A DNA stretch of 64,000 bases from JAQVEM01 sp964556165 (GCA_964556165.1 CAZKVH010000005.1:13012-77011), one strand, 5' to 3'; positions 46,132 to 56,329 are shown, counted from the first letter of the stretch. The notes: generated by a model not told the origin, from the letters alone. Numbers and translations: made by a program.

Positions 46132-47466
46132 ATGGATAAGAAAAAACTTTATATTATAATCGGTATACTGTCTGCTCTGATAGTAATCTTAGCAGTTGTA
46201 GCTTTCTTACTTTTTTATACTCCTATAATATCCAATATTTTCGAAAAGAAAACCGCAGAGGAAAAAGAAGCTGAAGAAGTAGTTTCAGAAGAAGAAGAGG
46301 AAGAAGAAACTGAAAAATTAGATACAAGTGAGGCTGAAGAGGAAGAAGAAACTACAACTACTGAGGAAGAGGAAGAAGAAGAAGAAGAGGAAGTAGCTAC
46401 AACTACTGAAGAGGAAGAAGAGGAGGAAAAGACAGCCCCAACCATCAGCGTTGAAGTATACGAAGGACCTACTTATTCAGCATCAGACAGTATTTGCTTT
46501 TACAGGGTTAAGGCAACTGTAACAGGAAATCCTTCCCCGAGCGTTACCTGGAGCAAGGATGATAGCGGCGGATCATGGGGTACCAGAAAAGCCCAGGTTA
46601 ATATTACAAGTCCTGATGAGACCTATAACCTTACTGCTACTGCCACTAATTCAGAAGGGACTGCAACTGATTATATCGTAATACCATGGGGATGCCCCAT
46701 ACCAAACAACCCTCCTGAAATATCTGAAATAACTGTAATGGGAACTAAATATATAGATAGAACATACAGCCTGGGAGTCAGCGCCTCTGATACGGATGGG
46801 GATAGTCTTATATACAACTGGACTGTTACCGGTGGGACAATAGATAACCCACATGCACAGAATATTAACTGGACCACTCCTTCTGAGTGCGGAGATTATA
46901 AAGTTACAGTTACAGTGTCTGATGGTAAAGGAGGAGAAGACAGTAAGTCTGAAGATATATACGTTCACTTCTATTATGATGTACTGGGAAAAGCTCCCTA
47001 TGCTGACTGGCAAAATGGTTCTGCTGTAAACGATCTATGGAATGTGGGTTTGGATGACTCCCGTGGATTTGCATGTTACAGGACTAATATAACATTAGAG
47101 GATGGTAATACTTATCCCAGAGTACTTGAAATCCATCCCGAGTGGACCAGTGAGGGCAGTATAGCAGGATTCTACCCTGATGATATTACTATACCGGAAG
47201 GAGCAAGGTTTAGAGCGGAGATTGGTTTTATAGAAGGAGCAACCGGAACTGATGGTGTGGATTTTGATATTTTTATTTATGAAGGTGGACTTATTGCTAC
47301 ATTGGTAGCAGTACCCTCTCATACTTATGATGGAGCTTTAGATAGCTTAGATATTGATCTTAGCCCATATGCTGGAAGATCAGGACAGGTTGTACTACTT
47401 ATTAGAGCCTGCTCAACTTCTGCACAGGACTGGGCAGTCCTTGTTAACCCGAGGATAGAAAATTAG
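46132..47466 (+). CDS. Membrane-anchored surface protein with acidic linker and PKD/Ig-like domains
   Basis: 444 residues. One N-terminal helix (about 6-29) anchors the protein. A Glu/Thr low-complexity linker follows (about 38-108), then an Ig-like module (about 110-185, GNPSPSVTWSKDD) and a PKD/cadherin-like module (about 190-285, SASDTDGDSLIYNWTVTGG, GDYKVTVTVSDGKGG). A C-terminal jelly-roll-like domain (about 290-444) ends in TSAQDWAVLVNPRIEN, resembling carbohydrate-binding or NPCBM-type sandwiches. GGGAG precedes the ATG. It has no sortase motif, so attachment is by the N-terminal helix. Confidence 0.78.
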   Translation: MDKKKLYIIIGILSALIVILAVVAFLLFYTPIISNIFEKKTAEEKEAEEVVSEEEEEEETEKLDTSEAEEEEETTTTEEEEEEEEEEVATTTEEEEEEEKTAPTISVEVYEGPTYSASDSICFYRVKATVTGNPSPSVTWSKDDSGGSWGTRKAQVNITSPDETYNLTATATNSEGTATDYIVIPWGCPIPNNPPEISEITVMGTKYIDRTYSLGVSASDTDGDSLIYNWTVTGGTIDNPHAQNINWTTPSECGDYKVTVTVSDGKGGEDSKSEDIYVHFYYDVLGKAPYADWQNGSAVNDLWNVGLDDSRGFACYRTNITLEDGNTYPRVLEIHPEWTSEGSIAGFYPDDITIPEGARFRAEIGFIEGATGTDGVDFDIFIYEGGLIATLVAVPSHTYDGALDSLDIDLSPYAGRSGQVVLLIRACSTSAQDWAVLVNPRIEN

Positions 47467-47492
47467 AAAATAAAAAATTGCCTTAAATAAAA

Positions 47493-48467
47493 TTATAAAT
47501 TTACCGAAGACAGGGAATACCTTATTTTTTCTGTATCCGCTTCATCCATAACAAAATCTCCTGCTTTAGCAATTTCTCTTGCCTGAGACTCATCTCTTGC
47601 ACCGCATAATGCCACCACTCCACCACCAGAAATCAACGCTGCCACAGAAAGCTGCAAAATAGAAACCCCATATTTTTCAGCAACAGGTTTAAAATCTTTT
47701 TCTAAAATTGATTGCATAAGCTTCCTGTTAGCCACACTAAACCTGGGGTTATTTTTTCTTAAATCGTCACCCTTAAATTCTCTTTCCGGCCCTAGTTTAC
47801 CAGTTAAAAGACCCTGTGCCATCGAACTATAAGCCAGCATGGTTACTTTATTCTCTTTGCACCATGGGAGAATTTCCTTCTCTACTTCTATATCTATAAG
47901 ACTATACTTCTCCTGGTCAACATCCAGTTGCCCGAATCTTTCATATTGTTTTAGCTCCTCAAGGGAAGCGTTACTTGCTCCAATAGCCCTGATTTTACCT
48001 TCTTTTTTTAAGTCCATTAATGCTCCCATTGTATCCTCGATAGGAGTGGTAATATCCTGCCAGTGTGTCTGGTAAACATCTATATAATTAATATTAAGCC
48101 TTTTTAAGCTTTCCTCTACCTCATACCTTATGGATTCAGGCGCTAAATACTTATGCACCTGCTGGCCCGAAGGATAATCAAAATGATGTTCCCCCTTTTT
48201 AATATGCCATACAAGTCCGCATTTTGTAGCAATAACAACCCTGTCCCTTTTACTCCTTATGGCCCTGCCAACGATTCTTTCCGAAACACCCTGTCCGTAA
48301 GCAGGTGCGGTATCAATAAGGTTTATTCCCGAGTCAATAGCCGCCTCTATAGCGCGAACAGACCTTTTCTCATCGGTACCTCCCCACATCCATCCGCCTA
48401 TCGCCCAGGTCCCCAGGCCAATAACCGAAACTTTTATATCTGTCTTGCCTAAAGTAATGAATTGCAT
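47493..48467 (-). CDS. Aldo/keto reductase
   Basis: 324 residues of the AKR family, an NADPH-dependent TIM barrel. Visible motifs are GLGTWAIGGWMWGGTDE, NLIDTAPAYGQGVSE (Asp and Tyr), VVIATKCG (Lys) and YIDVYQTHW (His). The C-terminal cofactor loop (VVALCGARDESQ) is slightly unusual. GGAGG precedes the ATG. It is closest to the general-stress YhdN/IolS group, but the substrate is not evident. Confidence 0.92.
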   Translation of the reverse strand: MQFITLGKTDIKVSVIGLGTWAIGGWMWGGTDEKRSVRAIEAAIDSGINLIDTAPAYGQGVSERIVGRAIRSKRDRVVIATKCGLVWHIKKGEHHFDYPSGQQVHKYLAPESIRYEVEESLKRLNINYIDVYQTHWQDITTPIEDTMGALMDLKKEGKIRAIGASNASLEELKQYERFGQLDVDQEKYSLIDIEVEKEILPWCKENKVTMLAYSSMAQGLLTGKLGPEREFKGDDLRKNNPRFSVANRKLMQSILEKDFKPVAEKYGVSILQLSVAALISGGGVVALCGARDESQAREIAKAGDFVMDEADTEKIRYSLSSVNL

Positions 48468-48505
48468 ATTGCCTCCATTATAATTGATTTTGCATTATAA
48501 ATTAA

Positions 48506-48547
48506 GAAAGCCCGGACATAAATCCTGGTGATTTTGCCCGGGCTTTC
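48506..48547 (-). terminator. Intrinsic terminator after pfkA
   Basis: GAAAGCCCGG (48506-48515) pairs with CCGGGCTTTC (48538-48547) over a 22-base loop. It lies about 105 bp after the pfkA stop and before the aldo/keto reductase gene; its minus-strand tail is T-rich but interrupted. Confidence 0.7.
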
Positions 48548-48651
48548 CTTTAAATATTATTCTTTTAGAGAATCACGTATTTATATACTTTAGCCCTTCT
48601 TCTTTATTCATATGCTTTAATCTCTGCTTTATGGCTAAAGACTTATTTCCA

Positions 48652-49683
48652 CTAATTAAAAATTTTTGATATTTCGTAAAGCTCCATGTCAAGTGGCTTT
48701 TCTTCATCTATTGCCTTTGCCAGCGATACAGAACCGACTCTTCCATTTTCTATTACTGCCATCTCTCCGAACTTTCCTTCATGTACAAGCTCCACTGCCT
48801 TTACCCCCAGCTTTATAGCAACAAGCCTGTCAAAAGCTGAAGCCCTGCCGCCTCTCTGCAGATGACCCAGAATTGTGACCCTCGTGCTGTAGCCAGTTCT
48901 TTTCTCGATTTCCTTTGCAATGACATTCCCTACCCCGCCAAGCCTTACATGTCCGAAACTGTCAACTTCGCCGCTGGAAGATACCTGGCCTTCAATCTCT
49001 GCAGGTTTAGCACCTTCTGCAACAGCTATAATACAGAAGTCCTGCCCTCTTTCTTTTCTTCTCTCAATTGTTTCTATTATCTCCTCGTATTCAAAAGGAA
49101 CTTCCGGTACTAAAATAATATCTGCCCCTCCGGCAATTCCGCCATCAAGAGCAAGGCATCCTGAATCTCTTCCCATAATCTCCACTATCATTATCCTGTG
49201 ATGCGAATATGATGTAGTATGAAGTTTGTCAATGCAGTCAGTAACAACCTCAAGAGCTGTTGCATAACCAATTGAATAATCGGAATGAGCAATATCATTG
49301 TCTATAGTTTGCGGAACGCCAACTCCTTTTATCCCATACTGGGTCAGTCTTGTTATAACTCCATTTGTATCGTCGCCGCCCATAGTTATTATCGCGTCGA
49401 TTTCAAGTTTCTTTATATTTTTCTTAACTTTCTCAACCCCGTTTTCTATCTTAAAGGGATTGGTCCTGGAAGTACCGAGTATCGTACCGCCTTCAGCATG
49501 TATACCCGAAACCGATTCCCTGGTAAGTTCCTCTGCCCGTCCCTTAATCAGGCCGTCCCATCCGTCTTTTATGCCCAGCACCCTGTAACCATACTGCTGT
49601 GCTTTTGCAAAGATAGCCTTTGTTGCTGCATTTATTGCAGAAGAATCTCCGCCGCCTGTTAAAACACCTATTTTTTTAATCAT
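48652..49683 (-). CDS. pfkA: 6-phosphofructokinase, PPi-type signature
   Basis: 343 residues, PFK-A superfamily. The motif at 102-106 is GGDDT: an Asp where ATP enzymes usually have Gly (E. coli Gly104), which favours pyrophosphate as donor. The next motif is PQTIDND at 124-130, with Gln in place of the Lys of PPi enzymes or Gly of ATP enzymes. Other family segments are GGGDSSAINA, SYSHHRIMIVEIMGRDSGCLA and LGHLQRGGRASAFDR. The donor is therefore uncertain; PPi is my preferred inference. Confidence 0.92.
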   Translation of the reverse strand: MIKKIGVLTGGGDSSAINAATKAIFAKAQQYGYRVLGIKDGWDGLIKGRAEELTRESVSGIHAEGGTILGTSRTNPFKIENGVEKVKKNIKKLEIDAIITMGGDDTNGVITRLTQYGIKGVGVPQTIDNDIAHSDYSIGYATALEVVTDCIDKLHTTSYSHHRIMIVEIMGRDSGCLALDGGIAGGADIILVPEVPFEYEEIIETIERRKERGQDFCIIAVAEGAKPAEIEGQVSSSGEVDSFGHVRLGGVGNVIAKEIEKRTGYSTRVTILGHLQRGGRASAFDRLVAIKLGVKAVELVHEGKFGEMAVIENGRVGSVSLAKAIDEEKPLDMELYEISKIFN

Positions 49684-49897
49684 GCTTATCCCTTTCTACT
49701 GTTAAAATTCTTTTCAATTTAATACAAAAATAACTTTGCATTATATCTTCCCTTCTCTCATAACGTTAAAACTCAAATATGCCCTGACGATTAATATACT
49801 CTGAATCAAAATAAAACAGCGAAACTATAAAAAATATAAAAAGTATAGATATAAAAAAATACCCAGATTTAAAATTATAATAATTTTAGCTTCAGTA

Positions 49898-51349
49898 TCA
49901 ACCTATTTTTTTTCTTATAATTTCGTTTACAAGATAAGGATTTGCCTTGCCTCCGGTCTTAGCCATAATTCTGCCTATCAAAAAACCGATGGCCTTTTCA
50001 TTCCCGCCCTTAAGCTCCTCCACCGGGCCGGGATTTTCTTTTATCACATCGTCTATAACCGGTTCAAGAAGCGACTCATCGCTTATCTGCTCCAGTCCTC
50101 TGTTTTTAATTATGATGTCAGGGTCTTTTCCCGTGTTAAACATCTCCTCAAATACTGATTTTGCTATTTTGGAGCTAATTTTGCCCTCATCTATTATATT
50201 CAGCATTTTGCACAGGTTTTCAGGAGTTACCCTGTTGTCTCTTATTGTTATTTTCTCTTTGTTTAAAAGCGCACTAAAGTCACCCATTATCCAGTTGGCT
50301 ACTCTCTTGGGTTTGCCGTAACACTTACAGCATTCCTCAAAATAATCCGCCATGTCTTTATCTGATGTCATAAATCTGCAGTCGTCATCCGAAAGCCCGT
50401 ACTCGCTTTTAAATCTTTTAATTTTTTCAGACGGCAGCTCAGGAATCGTTTTTCTGATTTTTTCAATCTCTTCACCTTCCAGGTAAATGGGGACAAGGTC
50501 AGGTTCCGGAAAATATCTATAATCATGGGCTTCTTCCTTGGAACGCAGGGCTTTGGTAGTCCCCGTTTTACTGTCATAATGCCTCGTTTGCTGGATAACT
50601 TTTCCTTTTGATTCCAGTATTTTAATCTGCCTTTTTACCTCGTATTCCAGCCCTTTCTGAAGAAACTTAAAAGAATTCAGGTTCTTAATCTCTGTTTTTA
50701 CCCCGGCTTTGCCCTTGCTGGTTACAGAAACGTTAGCATCACAGCGGAGGCTTCCCTCCTCCATGCTGCAATTGCTCACATCAAGAAAAAGGATTAAATT
50801 TCTCAGCCTTACCATATATTCCTTAGCTTCTTCGGGAGACTTTATGTCAGGTTCGGTTACTATTTCTATCAGGGGGGTCCCAGCTCTGTTAAAATCAACT
50901 ATGCTTGCTTCGGACTCGCTTATCCTTCCTGTTGTCCCGGTATGAAGCAGCTTGCCGGTATCCTCTTCCATATGCACCCTGGTTATCCCTACCCTTCTTA
51001 CATAACTTCCCATATCTATATCAAGGTAACCTTTCACTCCCAGTGGGACATCATACTGAGAAATCTGGTAGTTCTTGGGCATATCGGGATAAAAATAGTT
51101 CTTCCTGTGGAAGATAGTATAGTTATTAATCTTACAATTTAATGCCAGGGCTATTTTAAGTGCATACTCAACCGCTTTTCTGTTGGTAACCGGAAGCGAA
51201 CCGGGATGGCCCAGACAGACCGGGCAGGTATTTATGTTTTTATCCTCGCCAAATGAAAGCCTGCATCCGCAGAACATCTTTGTTTCAGTATTCAGCTCCA
51301 CATGGGTTTCGAGCCCTATAACTGTCTGGTATTCATTCTCTTTTTCCAT
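49898..51349 (-). CDS. gatB: Aspartyl/glutamyl-tRNA amidotransferase subunit B
   Basis: 483 residues. GatB is the kinase and transamidase subunit that activates misacylated Glu-tRNA-Gln or Asp-tRNA-Asn. It shows VIGLETHVELNTETKMFCGC, NTCPVCLGHPGSLP (zinc Cys), HMEEDTGKLLH, SMEEGSLRCDANVSV and ETEIKNLNSF-like text, plus a C-terminal helical YqeY-like tail. Located 54 bp after gatA. Confidence 0.97.
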   Translation of the reverse strand: MEKENEYQTVIGLETHVELNTETKMFCGCRLSFGEDKNINTCPVCLGHPGSLPVTNRKAVEYALKIALALNCKINNYTIFHRKNYFYPDMPKNYQISQYDVPLGVKGYLDIDMGSYVRRVGITRVHMEEDTGKLLHTGTTGRISESEASIVDFNRAGTPLIEIVTEPDIKSPEEAKEYMVRLRNLILFLDVSNCSMEEGSLRCDANVSVTSKGKAGVKTEIKNLNSFKFLQKGLEYEVKRQIKILESKGKVIQQTRHYDSKTGTTKALRSKEEAHDYRYFPEPDLVPIYLEGEEIEKIRKTIPELPSEKIKRFKSEYGLSDDDCRFMTSDKDMADYFEECCKCYGKPKRVANWIMGDFSALLNKEKITIRDNRVTPENLCKMLNIIDEGKISSKIAKSVFEEMFNTGKDPDIIIKNRGLEQISDESLLEPVIDDVIKENPGPVEELKGGNEKAIGFLIGRIMAKTGGKANPYLVNEIIRKKIG

Positions 51350-51403
51350 AAACTATTTTTAATTCTTTTTATAAAAAAATAATTTCTAAAATTAATAACC
51401 CAA

Positions 51404-52870
51404 TCATAAGTCGGGCTTTTCTTTAAAACCGATTGCCTTTTCCAGGCTGTATGCTGTCCTTAAAACGTTATCTTCCCTGAGTATGTCCCCTATAATCTGT
51501 ACGCCTATAGGCAGCCCGTCGGCTGAAAGGCCCGCCGGAATAGAGATTGCAGGAAGTCCTGCGAGGTTGACCGGAATCGTACAGATATCCGAAAGATACA
51601 TTGTCAGGGGGTCATCCATCCTTTCACCGATTTTAAAAGCAGTGGTGGGCGACGTGGGAGAAAGCAGAACATCAAATCTGGAAAAAGCCTTCTTGAAATC
51701 ATTTATGATAATGGTCCTTACCCTGCTTGCTTTCTCATAATACGCATCATAATATCCGGCTGAAAGGCAGTAAGTTCCTATCATTATTCTTCTTTTAACC
51801 TCCTCGCCAAAACCTTCGGACCTGCTTTTCCTATACATCTCCCTTAAGGTCCCGGCATTAGCATTCCTGTAGCCGTACCTTACTCCGTCAAAACGCGAGA
51901 GGTTCGAGCTTGCCTCGGAAGGAGCAATTATATAGTAAACGCTTAAAGCATGCTTTAAGCTCGGGAGTGATATCTCCTCAACTTCGGCTCCCATATCCTG
52001 TGCCATCTTAACGACATTTAAAACTTTGTCCCTGACCTCACTGTCAATGCCCTCAACCATAAGCTCTTTCGGAACTCCTATCTTGAGGCCTTTTATGTCG
52101 GGAATCAGAAATTTCTTATAATCCGGAACTTCCTTGTTTATTGATGTAGAATCATTTTCGTCGTGCCCTGATATTACGTTAAGCACCATAGCACAATCCT
52201 CAACATCCCTTGTAAGCGGACCTATCTGGTCAAGGCTGGAAGCAAAAGCAACAAGCCCGTATCTTGATACCATCCCGTATGTGGGTTTGAAACCCACCAC
52301 ACCGCAAAGGGATGCAGGCTGTCTTATTGAGCCGCCCGTATCAGAGCCAATGGCACAAATCGCCTCTCCGGCCGCAACGGATGCAGCAGGTCCACCGCTT
52401 GAGCCTCCCGTAACTCTTTTTGTGTCCCAGGGATTTTTTACCGGACCGAAATAAGAGTTTTCATTTGAAGAGCCCATGGCAAATTCATCCATATTGGCTT
52501 TTCCCACAAGGATGTAATTATTGCTCTCGAGCTTTTCAATAACGGATGCATTGTATATCGGGACATAGTTTTCCAGAATCTTTGAGGCGCAGGTAGTGGT
52601 TATATCCTTTGTGCATATATTATCTTTTATAGCCAGGGGTATTCCCATAAGGTCAGATACACTGCCGCCGCCGGCTATAATGCTGTCAACTTTTTTTGCG
52701 CGCGACAGGGCGTTTTCTTTCTCAAGTCTTATAAAGGCGTTTAACTTTTCTTCGACTCCTTCTATTCTCCTGAAAATGCTTTCAGTTATCTCAGAGGAGC
52801 TTATTTCTTTTTTTACAAGTTTTTCCTTTAGCTGGTGAGCCGTGAGGTAATAAGTTTCCACTCTCCTCAT
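51404..52870 (-). CDS. gatA: Aspartyl/glutamyl-tRNA amidotransferase subunit A
   Basis: 488-residue amidase-signature enzyme that hydrolyses glutamine for the transamidation. The Ser-cisSer-Lys triad is visible: IPLAIKDNICTKD holds the Lys, VTGGSSGGPAASVAAG the cis Ser, and GSDTGGSIRQPASLCG the nucleophile Ser. It lies 21 bp after gatC. Confidence 0.97.
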   Translation of the reverse strand: MRRVETYYLTAHQLKEKLVKKEISSSEITESIFRRIEGVEEKLNAFIRLEKENALSRAKKVDSIIAGGGSVSDLMGIPLAIKDNICTKDITTTCASKILENYVPIYNASVIEKLESNNYILVGKANMDEFAMGSSNENSYFGPVKNPWDTKRVTGGSSGGPAASVAAGEAICAIGSDTGGSIRQPASLCGVVGFKPTYGMVSRYGLVAFASSLDQIGPLTRDVEDCAMVLNVISGHDENDSTSINKEVPDYKKFLIPDIKGLKIGVPKELMVEGIDSEVRDKVLNVVKMAQDMGAEVEEISLPSLKHALSVYYIIAPSEASSNLSRFDGVRYGYRNANAGTLREMYRKSRSEGFGEEVKRRIMIGTYCLSAGYYDAYYEKASRVRTIIINDFKKAFSRFDVLLSPTSPTTAFKIGERMDDPLTMYLSDICTIPVNLAGLPAISIPAGLSADGLPIGVQIIGDILREDNVLRTAYSLEKAIGFKEKPDL

Positions 52871-52891
52871 CCAGTCCTTTCTTGAATCATT

Positions 52892-53176
52892 TTAGTCTAT
52901 CCTGGGAACCTTAAATCCTGAATTCTGCTCATCGGGAGCATTCTTAAGCGCAGACTCCTGGCTTACCGACTTTTTCGCAACATCTTCTCTAAGGACATTC
53001 CTTATATCGATGACATGCGAGGTGGGCTCAACATCCGCTGTGTCCACACTGCTTATCTCTGCCACATAGTCCAGTATTTTATCAAGTTTGGAGGTAATTC
53101 TTTCAATCTCGTTACTGCTTATTTCAAGCTCTGCAAGTTTTGCAACATGTTTTACATCTTCTCTGGAAATTCCCAT
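52892..53176 (-). CDS. gatC: Aspartyl/glutamyl-tRNA amidotransferase subunit C
   Basis: 94 residues with the typical GatC fold: VKHVAKLAELEISSNEIE, KILDYVAEISSVDTADVEPTSHV and C-terminal RIDF-like SGFKVPRID. It stabilises the GatAB interface. It is the first gene of gatCAB. Confidence 0.95.
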   Translation of the reverse strand: MGISREDVKHVAKLAELEISSNEIERITSKLDKILDYVAEISSVDTADVEPTSHVIDIRNVLREDVAKKSVSQESALKNAPDEQNSGFKVPRID

Positions 53177-53298
53177 AATTCACCTTTTAAAAAATCGTAT
53201 CTTTTTAAGCCTTAAACTAAAAAATTTCAAAATCAATATCAAAAAAAAATAATAAAAAGTTGATTTAAGTATAACATTTTAACAGATATTTTATCCTA

Positions 53299-54078
53299 TT
53301 AATATAACTTTATAATTTTAAGCTCACCGAGAAGGCTCATTATAAGTATCAGGTTATATACTCCATGCAGAAAAATTGCAGGCAGCAGAGATTTTGTTTT
53401 CTCAAAAAGATAGGCAAGCAGCCAGCCTATAATCATAATAGGTATGAAACTGTATATCTCAAGATGGACAACAGCAAATAAAAAAGAGGATAAAAACAAT
53501 CCCGCATTTACTCCCCAGCTTTTCTTAAATGCGGAGTAAATAAAACCCCTGAAGAAAACCTCTTCGCTCAGCGGGGCAATTACCGTCACTACTATAATAA
53601 GTATCTGGCTCGAAAGGCTGCTGTTACTTATCAGAACCTCTATTTTGCTGGAAGGGGCTTCTATCCCGAATAAGTAGTTCATTAAGGTAGCATATAAAAC
53701 AACGACCAGAAAGATTGCCAGAAGAGATATGAATGAGTACCATATGGTCCCCAGAATACTGTAATAGCGAAAACCGAGGTCTTTTAAAGTTGACTTTCTT
53801 CTGAATATAACAAAATACCAGACAATTCCCAGCATTAGAATAACCTGTATACCGTAAAGTATAATAAAGCTCAAATTGCTTATATTAGAAGAATTAAAGA
53901 ACTCTTTATTCGCAAAAAACCTGAATATCTGTGCAGAGCCAAAATAAATAGCAACAAGAACGCCAGCCAGAAAAACAATCGAGATTATTGCATCCCGAGC
54001 GTTCCATTTTATGCTGGTTGTCTGCTCTTCTACTGTTCCATCTCCATTGCCATTGTTTTCTCTATATACTCTAGCCAT
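53299..54078 (-). CDS. CPBP-family intramembrane metalloprotease (Abi/CAAX-like)
   Basis: 259 residues with about eight hydrophobic helices. The signature is EEVFFRGFIYSAF (EExxxR) followed by FLFAVVHLEIYSF (FxxxH) and a third His region (HGVYN). Members include CAAX prenyl proteases and bacteriocin-immunity proteins; the substrate here is unknown. The N-terminal ~25 residues are soluble and polar. Located about 20 bp after ligA. Confidence 0.87.
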   Translation of the reverse strand: MARVYRENNGNGDGTVEEQTTSIKWNARDAIISIVFLAGVLVAIYFGSAQIFRFFANKEFFNSSNISNLSFIILYGIQVILMLGIVWYFVIFRRKSTLKDLGFRYYSILGTIWYSFISLLAIFLVVVLYATLMNYLFGIEAPSSKIEVLISNSSLSSQILIIVVTVIAPLSEEVFFRGFIYSAFKKSWGVNAGLFLSSFLFAVVHLEIYSFIPIMIIGWLLAYLFEKTKSLLPAIFLHGVYNLILIMSLLGELKIIKLY

Positions 54079-54101
54079 AAAAATTTTTTAATCTTTATAA
54101 A

Positions 54102-56198
54102 TTACTCCTCTATCATCTTTTTAAAATCATCCTCGCCGATAATCTTAATGTTGTATTTTACCGCATCATCAAGCTTGCTTCCCGGGCTCTCACCGGCAAC
54201 CACCATATCGGTGGACCTGCTAACGCTTGATGTTACCTTTCCTCCAAAACCCTCTATTATGGCTGATGCTTCATCTCTTGAGAAACCTTCAAGCTTTCCT
54301 GTAAGAACAAAAACCTTTCCGCTGAAAGCCGGCTTCTCTGTAACTTTCTTTAATTCCGAACCAAAATTAACCCCGGCTTTCCTGAGTTTTTCTATTACTT
54401 TCAGATTCTGCTCCTGCCTGAAAAAATCAATTATGCTTTCTGCTATCCTTGGTCCAATTTCCCTTATTTCCTTAATCTTTTCATAATTAGCTGACATCAG
54501 GCTGTCCAGGTCAGGGAATACCTCACAGAGGATTTCGGCGGTATGCGAACCCACATACCTTATCCCCAGTGCGAAAAGAAGCCCGGCAAGAGGCCTTGTT
54601 TTACTTTTATTTATTGATTCAAGAAGATTTTCTGTTGATTTTTCCTTAAAATTTTCAAGCGAAAATATATCTTCATATTTCAGGTAATAAATATCTGCAG
54701 GGTCGTTTATCAGTTTCTTTTCAAGAAGTTTTTCCACTATGGCAGGGCCCAGTCCGTCTATATCCATAGCCCCTTTCGAAGCAAAATGGACAATTCTCTC
54801 AAACTGCTGTGCGGGACAGGCAATAGATGTGCAGCGCAGTGCTACCTCGCCTTCGAGCCTTATAACCGGAGAACCGCATACCGGACACCTATCCGGCATC
54901 TTAAATTCCTTCTCGGTCCCGTCCCTTCTTTCCTCTATTACTTTTACAATCTCAGGTATGACATCTCCTGCCTTGTGAACCACAACCCAGTCGCCAATCT
55001 TAACGCCTTTTCTTCTTACTTCATCCTCATTGTGAAGGGTGGCATGTGAGATGGTGGAACCTGCAACTTTTACAGGCTTCAGCACCGCAACAGGAGTAAG
55101 GGCTCCGGTCCTTCCCACGCTTACCTCTATATCCAGGATCTTTGTAACCTCCTCTTCGGGAGGGAACTTGAATGCAATTGCCCAGCGGGGGTTTCTTGAG
55201 GTCTGCCCGAGCTTCTTCTGGAAGGAATAGTCATCAACTTTTATGACCACCCCGTCCGTTTCGTAGGAAAGGCCCTTGCGTTTATCTTCCCAGTGCTCGA
55301 GATAACCCTTTATCCCGTCAAATCCTCTAACTTTCTTTATATTCTGGTTCACCCTGAGCCCTATTCCGGAAAGGTAATCCAGCATTTGATAATGGCTTAA
55401 AATACCTGGCACTTCATTGCTTACAGCACCGTATATAAATATGCTAAGCCTTCTTTTTGCAGTGTTTTTTGGGTCTATCTGCCTGAGCGAACCCGCTGCA
55501 GCATTCCTGGGATTGGCAAAAACAGGAAGCCCTGCTTCTTCCCTTTCCGTATTGATTCTTTTGAATTCCTCCTTCGCAAGATATACCTCGCCCCTTACCT
55601 CGAGTTTTGGCGGAATAACTGCACCGCTTTTTTTAAAAAGCCTTAGAGGAATTGCATTGATTGTTTTTAAGTTTGAAGTTATATCCTCTCCTACCGCCCC
55701 ATCGCCACGCGTCGCGCCCTTTAAAAACACACCGTTTTCATAAACAAGAGAGACTGCCGAGCCGTCAATTTTAAGCTCGCATACAAATTCAACCTCGCCT
55801 TCTTTTTTACCGAGCTCCCTGTATACACGGTTTAGAAAATCCCCGAGCTCATCATAGCTAAATGCATCCTGGAGGCTCAGCATCCTCTCGCCGTGCTCGA
55901 CAGTTGAAAAACCCCCTTCAAGGGGAGCGCCGATTCTCCTGGTTGGCGAATCCGGGGTTATAAGTTCTGGATATTTTTTTTCAAGCGCTTCAAGATTCCG
56001 CATCAGCCTGTCATACTGCGCATCGCTTATTATCGGGCTGTCTTTAATATAGTAGTAATAATTGTGATTGGCTATTTCATCCCTTAGCTCTGTTACTAAT
56101 TTACGGGGTTCTTTTACATTACCAATATCTATCTCAAGAAGTTCTTCCAGCTTAGATTTTTCTTTCATATAATTTTTAACCTTTTTTTTCTTTATCAT
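54102..56198 (-). CDS. ligA: NAD-dependent DNA ligase LigA
   Basis: 698 residues. The adenylation Lys is in CELKIDGSAVSLVYE, followed by the OB fold and a four-Cys zinc motif (CPVCGSPV...CTSIACPAQ). The HhH repeats follow (IDGLGPAIVEKLL, ALGIRYVGSHTAEIL), then a C-terminal BRCT domain (SGKVFVLTGKLEGFSRDEA). The ATG at 56198 has no ribosome site; an in-frame ATG at 56168 has AAAGG upstream and removes 10 residues. Confidence 0.96.
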   Translation of the reverse strand: MIKKKKVKNYMKEKSKLEELLEIDIGNVKEPRKLVTELRDEIANHNYYYYIKDSPIISDAQYDRLMRNLEALEKKYPELITPDSPTRRIGAPLEGGFSTVEHGERMLSLQDAFSYDELGDFLNRVYRELGKKEGEVEFVCELKIDGSAVSLVYENGVFLKGATRGDGAVGEDITSNLKTINAIPLRLFKKSGAVIPPKLEVRGEVYLAKEEFKRINTEREEAGLPVFANPRNAAAGSLRQIDPKNTAKRRLSIFIYGAVSNEVPGILSHYQMLDYLSGIGLRVNQNIKKVRGFDGIKGYLEHWEDKRKGLSYETDGVVIKVDDYSFQKKLGQTSRNPRWAIAFKFPPEEEVTKILDIEVSVGRTGALTPVAVLKPVKVAGSTISHATLHNEDEVRRKGVKIGDWVVVHKAGDVIPEIVKVIEERRDGTEKEFKMPDRCPVCGSPVIRLEGEVALRCTSIACPAQQFERIVHFASKGAMDIDGLGPAIVEKLLEKKLINDPADIYYLKYEDIFSLENFKEKSTENLLESINKSKTRPLAGLLFALGIRYVGSHTAEILCEVFPDLDSLMSANYEKIKEIREIGPRIAESIIDFFRQEQNLKVIEKLRKAGVNFGSELKKVTEKPAFSGKVFVLTGKLEGFSRDEASAIIEGFGGKVTSSVSRSTDMVVAGESPGSKLDDAVKYNIKIIGEDDFKKMIEE

Positions 56199-56312
56199 AA
56201 TAATACTATTTTTAAATAATTATTTCTAACTTATGGTGCTTTAAAAAGTGGCATTTGAAGGTATGGCATTTTTGTGTGTCGATTGCACTCATTTATAGAA
56301 ATAAAAAATTTA

Positions 56313-56321
56313 TGATATAAT
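56313..56321 (+). promoter_or_regulatory. Extended -10 promoter for the OLE RNA transcript
   Basis: TGATATAAT (TG-n-TATAAT) on the plus strand, with no strong -35. It would start transcription near 56328 and give an RNA of about 610 bases before oapA. The opposite strand has no gene here; ligA begins at 56198 and diverges. Confidence 0.6.
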
Positions 56322-56329
56322 AATTACTG

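Noticed and set aside
46215..46445. Ser/Val-rich minus-strand frame.
   Set aside because: Antisense of the GAA/GAG-rich acidic linker of the plus-strand surface protein.
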